A stretch of 14,561 bases of DNA. Source: Candidatus Bathyarchaeota archaeon B23. GTDB lineage: Archaea > Thermoproteota > Bathyarchaeia > TCS64 > B23. The DNA is taken from positions 1 through 14,561 of the forward strand of contig LUCA01000007.1 in the NCBI GenBank assembly GCA_001593875.1, written 5' to 3'. The notes under the pieces were generated by a model. That model was not told where the DNA came from. It ran no database searches and worked only from the letters and a program-made list of their open reading frames with translations. This document shows, one piece after another, positions 1-7,300 of the stretch. A program made the position numbers and the translations under genes. Position 1 is the stretch's first letter. The number at the start of each line of letters is the position of its first letter.

Positions 1-215
1 CGGGCCTTCTCCCCCCCACTGCTCCCTGGACGCATGAGGCTGTTGATCAGCCGCTCGACGATGTTGAGCTCCGCCTTCCTGAACCTCCTCGCCTCATGTC
101 GTCCAGCGGAGTGGGGCAGGTGGATGGGGTCCAGCTTGATGTAGCGCTGTAGACCCAGGTCTCGGACGGTGACCTCCTCGAAGCTCCATTCGCCGAAGAG
201 CTTTGGCTTATCCAT
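1..215 (-). CDS. rps7: 30S ribosomal protein S7, 5' part (cut by window start)
   Basis: This is the N-terminal part (71 residues) of archaeal ribosomal protein S7, which nucleates assembly of the 30S head and contacts 16S rRNA near the decoding site. I read it from the ATG whose complement lies at 213-215. It begins MDKPKLFGEWSFEEV and continues with RYIKLDP, the LPHSAGRHEARRF stretch and VERLINSLMRPG, which is the order found at the start of archaeal S7 proteins. The reading frame is open to base 1, so the rest lies outside the window. A TATA-like box about 35 bp upstream suggests its own promoter. Normally S7 directly follows S12; here an MFS gene on the other strand separates them. Identification is from remembered family sequence, not a search. 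Confidence 0.9.
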   Translation of the reverse strand, partial: MDKPKLFGEWSFEEVTVRDLGLQRYIKLDPIHLPHSAGRHEARRFRKAELNIVERLINSLMRPGSSGGEKA

Positions 216-306
216 CCCCGATGTCAGAGGGATGACTGTCCACCTAGATAAAAGGGTTTCCGCCCCAAACCTTATAATCGACCACCTCGTGGTCTCTTAG
301 ACCAAC
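216..306. promoter_or_regulatory. Divergent rps7 / MFS promoter region with inverted-repeat operator candidate
   Basis: This 91-bp gap holds two back-to-back TATA-like boxes. The plus-strand box CTTATAATC (271-279) is centred about 32 bp before the MFS ATG; the minus-strand box CCCTTTTATCT (246-256) is about 35 bp before the rps7 ATG. Assuming the usual archaeal TATA-to-start-site distance of about 25 bp, both mRNAs would have very short leaders. Neither start has a convincing Shine-Dalgarno sequence. The stretch 280-304 carries a repeated half-site described as its own feature. Confidence 0.6.
280..304. repeat. Three alternating half-sites at 10-bp steps (operator candidate for the MFS gene)
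   Basis: GACCA occurs at 280-284, its reverse complement TGGTC at 290-294, and GACCA again at 300-304. Two overlapping perfect inverted repeats result, each with 6-bp arms and a 3-bp spacer: GACCAC-CTC-GTGGTC (280-294) and TGGTCT-CTT-AGACCA (290-304). The 10-bp step equals about one helical turn, so all three half-sites face the same side of DNA. They lie between the TATA box and the start codon, around the predicted transcription start, where a bound dimeric repressor would block initiation. The repeats are seen directly; the operator role is inferred. Confidence 0.5.
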
Positions 307-1485
307 ATGGATGGAAGTCCGCCGAAGGAGTACATCTTCCTCTGCGCCATCGCCTTCCTCTCCATCCTCAGCGGCAGCTTCGTCAACCCCCTCCTCTCCA
401 TCTACGCCCGACGCCTAGGCGCCTCCGGCGTCCTCATCGGCCTCGTCGTCGCGGCCTACTGGACGGCGAGGGTCTTCCTGGAGATACCCAGCGGCCTCCT
501 CTCCTCTAGGCGGGGATACTTCCCCCCCATGATCCTCGGCCTCTCCCTCATCACCCTTGGAAACCTCCTCTGCCGCTTCGTCCGAAGCCCCTATGAGCTG
601 ATGGTGGCGAGGGCCATGGTGGGCATGGGAGCCCCCCTCTTCTACGCCGTGGCGATGACCTTCGTCGTCGACCTCTTCACCGCCGAGCGCCGGGGGAGCG
701 CCATGGGCTTCTTCCAGGGCGTCGAGTTCCTCGGCACCATCCTGGGGTCCTCGCTGAGCGGCTACATCGTCTCCCTCCTCGGCTTCCGAGACGCCTTCCT
801 CCTCTCCTCCACCCTGGGGACCACCGCCATAGGTCTCCTAGCCCTCTCAGGCATCAGGGCCAAGCGTAGAGATCTGGAGGCGGGGAGCGTAAATCTCTCC
901 TCCATAGCTGAGGTGCTGAGGAGCAGGAACCTGCTGATAGTCTCCAGCTCCATCTTCGCCGAGTTCGTGATGAGCGTCGGAGTCCTCTACACCATATTCC
1001 CCCTCCACCTCAACGAGGGCCTCAGCCTCCCCCTCACCCTGATAGGGCTGATACTCGCTGCGAGGTCTATTGGCTTTGTGTCCTCCATGTTCACCATGGG
1101 CCCCATCTCCGACAGGGTGGGCCGTCGGCCGGTCCTCCTCGCCGGGTTGGCGGCCACCTGCGGCATCGTCCTCGTCCTAGGCTACCTCCGCTCTCCCCCC
1201 CTCCTCGCCTTGGCCGTCTTCTCCATCGGCGTCTCCACCGGAGCCATCTGGATCGTCTCCCCCGTCATCGCCTCCGAGTCCGTCAGGCCTGAGCTGAGGG
1301 GCGCCGCCATCGGAGCCTACAGAACCTTCTTCGACCTAGGCTCCATCTTCGGCCCTGTGATGATGTCGACGATGAACGAGGCCTGGGGGATAAAAGCCTG
1401 CTTCTACGCCGCCTCCCTCATCATCCTGGTGAACGTCCCCCTAGCCCTCCTCCTCAGGGAGAGGGTCACCTCATCGGCTTCTTAG
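307..1485 (+). CDS. Major facilitator superfamily (MFS) transporter
   Basis: This 392-residue protein is an integral membrane secondary transporter of the MFS type. It has about 12 hydrophobic segments in two halves separated by a charged loop (IRAKRRDLEAG, about residues 182-192). The family loop signatures are visible: GLLSSRRGYFPP in the first half and GPISDRVGRRPVL in the second, matching the GxxxDRxGRR pattern between helices 2-3 and 8-9. The length fits a 12-TM drug/H+ antiporter-like or sugar-phosphate-like MFS; the substrate cannot be read from sequence. Its start is the first ATG after a TATA box, with an almost leaderless arrangement. It sits on the opposite strand between rps7 and rps12 and its last 20 bp overlap the 3' end of rps12. 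Its coding strand is pyrimidine-rich with mostly C-ending codons, unlike its neighbours, largely because of Leu, Phe and Ile content. Confidence 0.9.
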   Translation: MDGSPPKEYIFLCAIAFLSILSGSFVNPLLSIYARRLGASGVLIGLVVAAYWTARVFLEIPSGLLSSRRGYFPPMILGLSLITLGNLLCRFVRSPYELMVARAMVGMGAPLFYAVAMTFVVDLFTAERRGSAMGFFQGVEFLGTILGSSLSGYIVSLLGFRDAFLLSSTLGTTAIGLLALSGIRAKRRDLEAGSVNLSSIAEVLRSRNLLIVSSSIFAEFVMSVGVLYTIFPLHLNEGLSLPLTLIGLILAARSIGFVSSMFTMGPISDRVGRRPVLLAGLAATCGIVLVLGYLRSPPLLALAVFSIGVSTGAIWIVSPVIASESVRPELRGAAIGAYRTFFDLGSIFGPVMMSTMNEAWGIKACFYAASLIILVNVPLALLLRERVTSSAS

Positions 1486-1897
1486 CCTTCCCGACGACTA
1501 GGAGGTTGAGGGGGACGCCGTTGACCTTCGTCACCTTGTATCTGACGCCTGGGATGTCGCCCATCGACCGGGACCTGGGGCCTCCGATGCCCTCTATGAC
1601 CACCTCATCGTGCTCCTCCACGTAGTTGAGGGCGCCGTCCCCGGGGAGGAAGGCGGTGACGATCTTTCCGTTCTTTATCAGCTGAACCTTAACACACTTC
1701 CTTATAGCCGAGTTGGGCTGCCTCGACTCGACGCCCACCTTCTGGAGGACGATGCCCCTCGCCATGGGGGCTCCCTCCAAGGGGTCTGCCCTCCTCCTCC
1801 TGAGACGCCTCACATAGTCTCGACTCTTCAGCCTCATCTTCTTCCGTATCTTCACCAGCTTCCTGGCCGCGAACATCCCGTTGGGCATCTTCCCCAA
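1466..1897 (-). CDS. rps12: 30S ribosomal protein S12
   Basis: This 143-residue protein is archaeal S12 (uS12), a decoding-centre protein of the small subunit. The near-invariant core is present: DPLEGAPMARGIVLQKVG, RQPNSAIRKCVKVQLIKNGK, FLPGDGALNYVEEHDEV and GDIPGVRYKVTKVNG, ending in a basic KAKKPMR tail. Length matches the usual 140-147. The start is uncertain: the TTG at 1897 gives MGKMPNG, which matches the usual archaeal N-terminus, while the ATG at 1888 gives MPNGMF and lies about 32 bp after a TATA-like box (TTTTAAA, 1917-1923 on the minus strand), a better spacing for a near-leaderless mRNA. Its 3' end overlaps the convergent MFS gene by 20 bp. It is divergent from tuf rather than followed by rps7. 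Confidence 0.95.
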   Translation of the reverse strand: MGKMPNGMFAARKLVKIRKKMRLKSRDYVRRLRRRRADPLEGAPMARGIVLQKVGVESRQPNSAIRKCVKVQLIKNGKIVTAFLPGDGALNYVEEHDEVVIEGIGGPRSRSMGDIPGVRYKVTKVNGVPLNLLVVGKAKKPMR

Positions 1898-1999
1898 TAG
1901 GGCGTGGAGCGCCCCCTTTAAAACCTTACGTAGCCTCTAAGCGAACCTAGGAAACTTTTTATGTTCCATTCTATCCTCAGTGTGTAGGAGGTTTAGGGA
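1898..1999. promoter_or_regulatory. Divergent rps12 / tuf promoter region
   Basis: Toward rps12 (minus strand) the box TTTTAAA lies at 1917-1923. Toward tuf (plus strand) the box CTTTTTATG lies at about 1955-1963, about 41 bp before the ATG, leaving room for a short leader that holds a strong Shine-Dalgarno sequence, AGGAGGT (1986-1992), 7 nt before the ATG at 2000. The boxes are read by eye from archaeal consensus. Confidence 0.6.
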
Positions 2000-3289
2000 A
2001 TGAGTGAGAAGCCACACCTCAACCTCGTAGTCATCGGCCACGTGGATCACGGGAAGAGCACGACGATAGGCCACCTCTTCTACCTCACCGGGGCCGTCGA
2101 CGAGAAGACCATCAAGAAGTACGAGGAGGAGGCCAAGGCCCTGGGGAAGGAGTCCTTCAAATACGCCTGGATCCTCGACAGGCTCAAGGAGGAGCGGGAG
2201 CGGGGGCTGACCATCGACCTGGCCTTCTACAAGTTCGAGACGCCGAAGTACTTCTTCACCATCATCGACGCCCCGGGGCACCGGGACTTCATCAAGAACA
2301 TGGTGACCGGCGCCAGCCAGGCCGACGGGGCCATCCTCTTCGTCTCGGCCAAGAGGGGTGAATACGAGGCGGGCATCAACCCCGGCGGCCAGACGAGGGA
2401 GCACGCCTTCCTCGCCAAGACGCTGGGCGTCGACCAGATCGTCGTCTGCATCAACAAGATGGATGACCCGACGGTGAACTACAGCCAGCAGCGCTATGAG
2501 GAGGTGAAGGACGGCGTCTCGAGGCTGCTGCGGATGGTGGGCTACAACGTCAGCAAGATCCACTTCATCCCCGTCTCAGGGTGGATCGGCGACAACCTGG
2601 TGAAGAAGAGCGAGAACACTCCCTGGTATGATGGACCGACGCTCGTCCACGCCCTCGACGAGTTCGAGGTGCCCCCCAAGCCCATCGACAAGCCGCTGAG
2701 GGTTCCGATTCAGGACGTCTACTCCATCAGGGGCGTCGGCACCGTCCCCGTCGGAAGGGTTGAGACGGGCGTCCTGGAGGTCGGGAAGAGGGTCCTCTTC
2801 ATGCCTGGAGGGCTTGAAGGCGAGGTGAAGAGCATCGAGACCCATCACACCAGGATCCCGAAGGCGGAGCCCGGCGACAACATCGGCTTCAACATCAAGG
2901 GAGTCTCCAGGGCTCAGCTGAGGCGTGGGATGGTGGCCGGCTACCCGGACAACCCGCCGACGGTGGCCAAGGCCTTCAAGGGCCGGATCTTCGTCATCCA
3001 CCACCCGACGGCCATCGCTGAGGGCTACACGCCCGTGCTCCACATCCATACGGCTCAGATACCGGTGAGGTTCGCAGAGCTCATCGCCAAGCTGGATCCC
3101 AGGACGGGTGAGGTCATCGAGGAGAAGCCCAGCTACCTCAAGACGGGTGACGCAGCCGTGGTCCTCTTCGAGCCCCTGAAACCCGTGGCGATGGAGGTCT
3201 ACAGGGACTTCCCGCAGCTAGGCCGCTTCGCCATCAGGGATATGGGGACGACCATCGCGGCCGGCGTCGTCATGGAGATAGAGAGCTAG
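2000..3289 (+). CDS. tuf: Translation elongation factor EF-1alpha (aEF1A)
   Basis: This 429-residue GTPase delivers aminoacyl-tRNA to the ribosomal A site. The GTP-binding motifs are intact: GHVDHGKS (13-20), the switch region around RGLTIDLAF (68-76), DAPGH (90-94) and NKMD (152-155). Domains 2 and 3 follow, with GVGTVPVGRVETG and the C-terminal LGRFAIRDMGTTIAAG. Full family length is present. Residues 120-130 (GEYEAGINPGG, before QTREH) form the 11-residue insert known from crenarchaeal, other TACK and eukaryotic EF-1alpha; euryarchaeal proteins have a short 4-residue version. The ATG start is supported by a strong SD sequence. It precedes rps10 by 39 bp and the pair is inverted relative to the usual rps12-rps7-tuf-rps10 order. 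Confidence 0.98.
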   Translation: MSEKPHLNLVVIGHVDHGKSTTIGHLFYLTGAVDEKTIKKYEEEAKALGKESFKYAWILDRLKEERERGLTIDLAFYKFETPKYFFTIIDAPGHRDFIKNMVTGASQADGAILFVSAKRGEYEAGINPGGQTREHAFLAKTLGVDQIVVCINKMDDPTVNYSQQRYEEVKDGVSRLLRMVGYNVSKIHFIPVSGWIGDNLVKKSENTPWYDGPTLVHALDEFEVPPKPIDKPLRVPIQDVYSIRGVGTVPVGRVETGVLEVGKRVLFMPGGLEGEVKSIETHHTRIPKAEPGDNIGFNIKGVSRAQLRRGMVAGYPDNPPTVAKAFKGRIFVIHHPTAIAEGYTPVLHIHTAQIPVRFAELIAKLDPRTGEVIEEKPSYLKTGDAAVVLFEPLKPVAMEVYRDFPQLGRFAIRDMGTTIAAGVVMEIES

Positions 3290-3328
3290 CAAGGTTTAAA
3301 TCCCGTGGGGTCTCCAAGGGGTGGCGGG
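3290..3328 (+). promoter_or_regulatory. Internal promoter candidate for rps10
   Basis: The 39-bp gap between the tuf stop and the rps10 ATG contains GGTTTAAATC with TTTAAAT at 3295-3301, about 31 bp before the ATG. This is the same spacing as the near-leaderless genes in this window. It suggests rps10 can be transcribed separately from tuf, though readthrough from tuf is also likely. Confidence 0.5.
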
Positions 3329-3637
3329 ATGGTTAGACGAGCGAGGATTAAGCTGACCAGCACAGATACGGAGAAGCTGGAGGCGGTCTGCAGGGAGATA
3401 AAGGAGATCGCCAAGAGGATGGGAGTCAAGATGGTGGGCCCCATCCCGCTGCCCACGAAGAGGCTGGTAGTCCCCGTGAGGAGGACCCCCTGCGGAGATG
3501 GGAGCAACACCTGGGATAAGTATGAGATGAGGATCCACAAGAGGCTGATAGAGATCGACGCCAGGGAGCGGGTGATGAGGAATATAATGCGGATCAGGGT
3601 GCCGAGTGAGGTCTATATCGAGATGGAGATCCGGTAG
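3329..3637 (+). CDS. rps10: 30S ribosomal protein S10
   Basis: This 102-residue protein is archaeal/eukaryotic-type S10 (uS10, the S20e homologue) of the 30S head. Diagnostic stretches are ARIKLTSTD at the N-terminus, GPIPLPTKRLVVPVRRTPCGDG in two halves across residues about 38-60, WDKYEMRIHKRLIEIDA, and the closing IRVPSEVYIEMEIR. Length equals the family norm. The frame is open a little further upstream, but MVRRARIKLTSTD at 3329 is the conserved start and lies just downstream of its own TATA-like box. It follows tuf, as in the usual archaeal tuf-rps10 pair, and converges on the nusA-like gene with only 6 bp between the two stop codons. Confidence 0.97.
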   Translation: MVRRARIKLTSTDTEKLEAVCREIKEIAKRMGVKMVGPIPLPTKRLVVPVRRTPCGDGSNTWDKYEMRIHKRLIEIDARERVMRNIMRIRVPSEVYIEMEIR

Positions 3638-3643
3638 CGGCTC

Positions 3644-4081
3644 TCAGCTTATTATGATGGTTTCCAGGCCGAAGTAGCGCTTCGCCAAGAAGCGGATCTT
3701 CTTGATGTTCCTCCCGTTCTTCCCTATGGCGATCCCCTTATCCCTCTCCTCCACCCTCACCATGGCGATCCTGCTTCCATTCACCCTGTCGACGAGCTTT
3801 ATCTCCTTCACCCTCGCCGGCTTCAGGGCGCTCCTGATGAACTTCACGGGGTCGTCGATGTATTCATAGATGTCCACCTTCTTGTTCGTCAGCCGCTTAA
3901 ACCTCTTGATCTTCTCCCCCTTCTTCCCGACGGCTAGGCCCACCTCCCCCCTCTTGACGGCGAAGATGATGGATCCCTCCTCCTCGTCGATGACGCAGTC
4001 CAGCACCGTGGCACCTGTCATCCTCTCCAATAGAGACATATATCGAAGCTCGTTCTCCGTGATCTTGATGTTCCTAAGCAT
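3644..4081 (-). CDS. nusA: NusA-like KH-domain transcription factor
   Basis: This 145-residue protein is the archaeal NusA family member, which consists only of the two RNA-binding KH domains and lacks the S1 and RNA-polymerase-binding parts of bacterial NusA. The two KH GxxG loops are clear: GKKG at 52-55 (within GLAVGKKGEKI) and GKNG at 120-123 (within GIAIGKNGRNI). It is likely involved in transcription elongation or termination together with RNA polymerase, by family and context; no direct activity can be read. It is the last gene of the rpoB-rpoA-rpl30e-nusA operon. Its ATG lies inside the end of rpl30e, overlapping by 8 bp (ATGCTTAG), which suggests translational coupling. It converges on rps10. 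Confidence 0.93.
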   Translation of the reverse strand: MLRNIKITENELRYMSLLERMTGATVLDCVIDEEEGSIIFAVKRGEVGLAVGKKGEKIKRFKRLTNKKVDIYEYIDDPVKFIRSALKPARVKEIKLVDRVNGSRIAMVRVEERDKGIAIGKNGRNIKKIRFLAKRYFGLETIIIS

Positions 4082-4388
4082 CTCCCTCTTTCACCACGAA
4101 TCTCAAGATCTTTGAGTCCCCTGGTTCATTTATAACAATTGCTGAGACGGGGAAGGGCTTGCCGCAGAGGATTCCCAGGTCGACGCTGTCCTTCCTATGC
4201 CTCAGCACCGGGACCCCCGCCAGCCTGGCGTAGCCCTCTATCCGAGCACTGTAGTGCTCGGGGCAGTTGCTGGAGAGGATTATGAGCCTCGCCCGCCCCT
4301 TGATGAGCTCCCTCAGGGCGTTCTTAGAGCCTAGGTGAAACCTCCCGGTTTTCAGGGCCATCCTCAGCTCGTGGTCCAGGCTGCTCAT
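4074..4388 (-). CDS. rpl30e: 50S ribosomal protein L30e
   Basis: This 104-residue protein belongs to the L7Ae/L30e/S12e RNA-binding superfamily and matches L30e. Key stretches are TGRFHLGSKNALRELIKGR (14-32), LIILSSNCP and VPVLRHRKDSVDLG. L30e binds kink-turn-like RNA in the large subunit. The reading frame is open much further upstream, but the true start is the ATG at 4386-4388, which forms an ATGA overlap with the rpoA stop codon (4385-4387). The gene then overlaps nusA by 8 bp. This position between rpoA and nusA is the standard archaeal one, which supports the call. Confidence 0.95.
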   Translation of the reverse strand: MSSLDHELRMALKTGRFHLGSKNALRELIKGRARLIILSSNCPEHYSARIEGYARLAGVPVLRHRKDSVDLGILCGKPFPVSAIVINEPGDSKILRFVVKEGDA

Positions 4389-7300
4389 CTCCTCCTGCCT
4401 CCGACGGTCATGAAGAGCTCGACGCTGCCTGTGCCGAGGGGCATGGACTGGCCGACGATGATGTTCTCCACCACCCCCCTCAAGGGGTCGGTCTCGCCCT
4501 TGACGGCGGCGTCGACGAGGTGTTGAACCGTCAGCTCGAAGGCCGCTCTGGCGAGGACGCTGCTCTTCTCGCCGCTGACGCCGTGGCGGCCGATCTGCTG
4601 GACCTCCCCCGTGCTGGTCATGATGTCGGCGACGAGCATCACATGCCTCACATCGACGTCGAGGCCCTGCTCGTCCAGCACCCCCTTCGCCTCCCTTACG
4701 AGGGCGTTCCTCGCCGCCTCTATGCCGAGGACCTTCGCGATCTCGTGGATGTCGTTGGTGGTGGTCCTCGCCGGGTCGACGCCCTCGACGTTCAGGGCCA
4801 TCTCCAGGTTTGAGCCGTCGGTCTTTATAACCCACTCGCCGTCCTCGTAGACCGTCAGCACCCTCCTTATCCCCGGAATCCCCTTTATCCCCGCGTTGGT
4901 CAGCTCCTCCATCGCCCTCTCAGGGTCCTCATCCCTCACCTTGGACAGCGGCAGCAGGTAGACGTATTCCCCCTCCTTCTCCAGCTTCGGCAGCGCCTCC
5001 TCCACGTCTACCGGCTCGACGCCCAGGCTCCTCATCCTCTCGGGATCCAAGATGACCCTTACGGCGTCCTTCCTGAGGTCGAGCTCCATGGAGTCGATGA
5101 CGTCGCTGAGGGTGGTGTAGGTCAGCCTCTGAGCCACCTCCCTCGCCCTCTCGGCGTCGTGGCGGTGTTCCTCGTCCAGGTAGATGGTCATCGTCGGCGT
5201 CGACGGCGTCCTCCTGGCGTCCACCAGCTCTATCAGCCTCGGCAGGCCGAGGGTGACGTTCAGCTCGGCGACGCCGGCGTAGTGGAAGGTCCTCAGCGTC
5301 ATCTGGGTACCGGGCTCGCCGATGGATTGGGCGGCCACCGTGCCGACGGCCTCGCCAGGCTCCACGAGGCTGAACTCATAGCTCCGAAGGACGCCCTCGA
5401 TGACCCTCTCGACGCCTCCCCTCGTCAATCCGGCCTTGGGTAGGAGGCCCCTCAACTCCTCTATGATGCTGAGGGGCAGCCTCCCCTCCACCTCCCCGAC
5501 GCACTCCTCGATGAACTCGGGGGGTGCCGGCCTCCCCCTCTCCTCGCCGAGCCTCACCCTCTCGATGAGCTGCTCCACGTTGACGGCCTTCCCGTGGTCG
5601 CTCTTGGCGGGGTCGACGCCGTCCTCCCCGTATCTGAACTGGATGATGTTCCCCATGGAGTCCCTCACCGTCCCATCGTATTCGACTCTGAGGTGCTCGA
5701 GGGCGTTGATGAGGCGGCGCTGCATATATCCGCTCTGCTGGGTTCTCACGGCCGTGTCGACGAGGCCCTCACGTCCTCCCATGGCGTGGAAGAAGAACTC
5801 CAGGGGGTCGAGGCCGTCCCTGTAGCAGCTGTAGATGAAGCCCCTGGCCGCCGGATTGGGGTCGTTCTCCCTGAAGTGGGGGAGCGTCCTGTTGAGGTAG
5901 CCCCTGGTGATCCGCTTACCTCTGATGGACTGCTGGCCGACGGAGCCCATCATCTGCCCTATGTTGAGGCTGCTTCCCCTCGCTCCGGTGCGGGTCATGA
6001 TGACGCCGGCGTTGTCCAGCTCCAGCCTCGCCTCGACGAGCTCTCCGGCCCTATCCCTCGCCTTCGCCAGCTCATTCATCACCTCGAACTCCAGGGTCTC
6101 CTCCAGGGTGCGCCCCGGCAGCCGTCTCATCCTCCCCGTCCTGTAGTCCTCTATGAGGTGGCTGACGTTCTCCTCCATCTCCTGGAGCACGGCCTTGATC
6201 CTCTTCCTCTCCTCCCCGCTCACCTCCAGCTCGTCGAGGCCGTAGGTGAAGCCCTTGATGGAGAGGAAGGTGTTGATCAGCCGGCAGATGGAGTTGAGGA
6301 AGTCGTGGGCGACGTCGGTGCCATAGTCCTTGACGATCCTGTGGAAGATGGTCTCAGCCTTCTCGGCCCCTATGCTGTTCTTGTCGATGACCCCCATCCT
6401 CAGCCTCCCATGCTGGATGACGACGTAGGCGTCGTAGGGGCACTCCTCCCTCAGGCACTCGGGGCAGTGGCGGCAGGTGCTCGCCCTGGTGGCGAAGTTG
6501 AAGTCCTCGGGGAGGAAGAGACTGAAGATATCCTTCCCGGACCAGAGGGGCTCTGGGTCGGCGACCGTCGGCTGGGGCATCGCCCCCTCGTAGCCCGTCG
6601 CCGCCAGGAGCTTCCCCACCTCGTCGGCCGTCAGCATCGTCTCCTTGCGGGTCAATAGATAGGCGCCGGTGACGAAGTCCTTCGTCGCCCCTATGATGGG
6701 GGCCCCATAGCGGGGTGAGAGGATCTGATCCTGAACCTGCATCAGCAGACGGGCCTCCGTCTGGGCCTCCTTGCTCTGGGGGACGTGGAGGTTCATCTCG
6801 TCGCCGTCGAAGTCGGCGTTATAGGGCGGACAGACGGCGAGGTGAAGCCTGAAGGTCTTGTAGGGGAGCACCTTCACCCTGTGGGCCATGATGCTCATCC
6901 TGTGGAGGCTGGGCTGCCGGTTGAAGAGGACGATGTCGCCGTCCCTTAGATGCCGCTCGACGACGAATCCGGGCTCCAGAGTCTCGGCGAGCTTCTCCCT
7001 GTCGGCGACGAACTCCAGCCTGATGCGCTTCCCGTCGGGCCTGATGATGTAGAGGGCGCCCGGATACCGGTGGGGGCCGTTGACGACGAGCCGCTGCATC
7101 TCCTCCATATTCCTCTCCGTCACCGACTCGGGGACCGTCAGCCTCATCGCTATGTGGAAGGGGACGCCCACCTCGTTGATGTCGAGATTCGGATCGGGGG
7201 AGATGACGGTCCTCGCCGAGTAGTCTACCCTCTTGCCGGAGAGGTTGCCCCTGAAGCGTCCCTCCTTCCCCTTCAATCTCTGGGCCAGGCTCTTCAGGGT

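Noticed and set aside
1610..1900. 96-codon plus-strand frame antisense to rps12
   Set aside because: It is a Pro/Leu/His-rich shadow of the conserved S12 gene.
4389..4835. Upstream extension of the L30e frame
   Set aside because: The extension is Arg/Gly-rich noise read out of frame inside rpoA. The ATG at 4386-4388 with an ATGA junction gives the normal L30e length.
5594..6658. 354-codon open frame antisense to rpoA
   Set aside because: Same reason: it shadows conserved RpoA sequence, has no recognisable domain and no promoter or ribosome binding site of its own that I can see.
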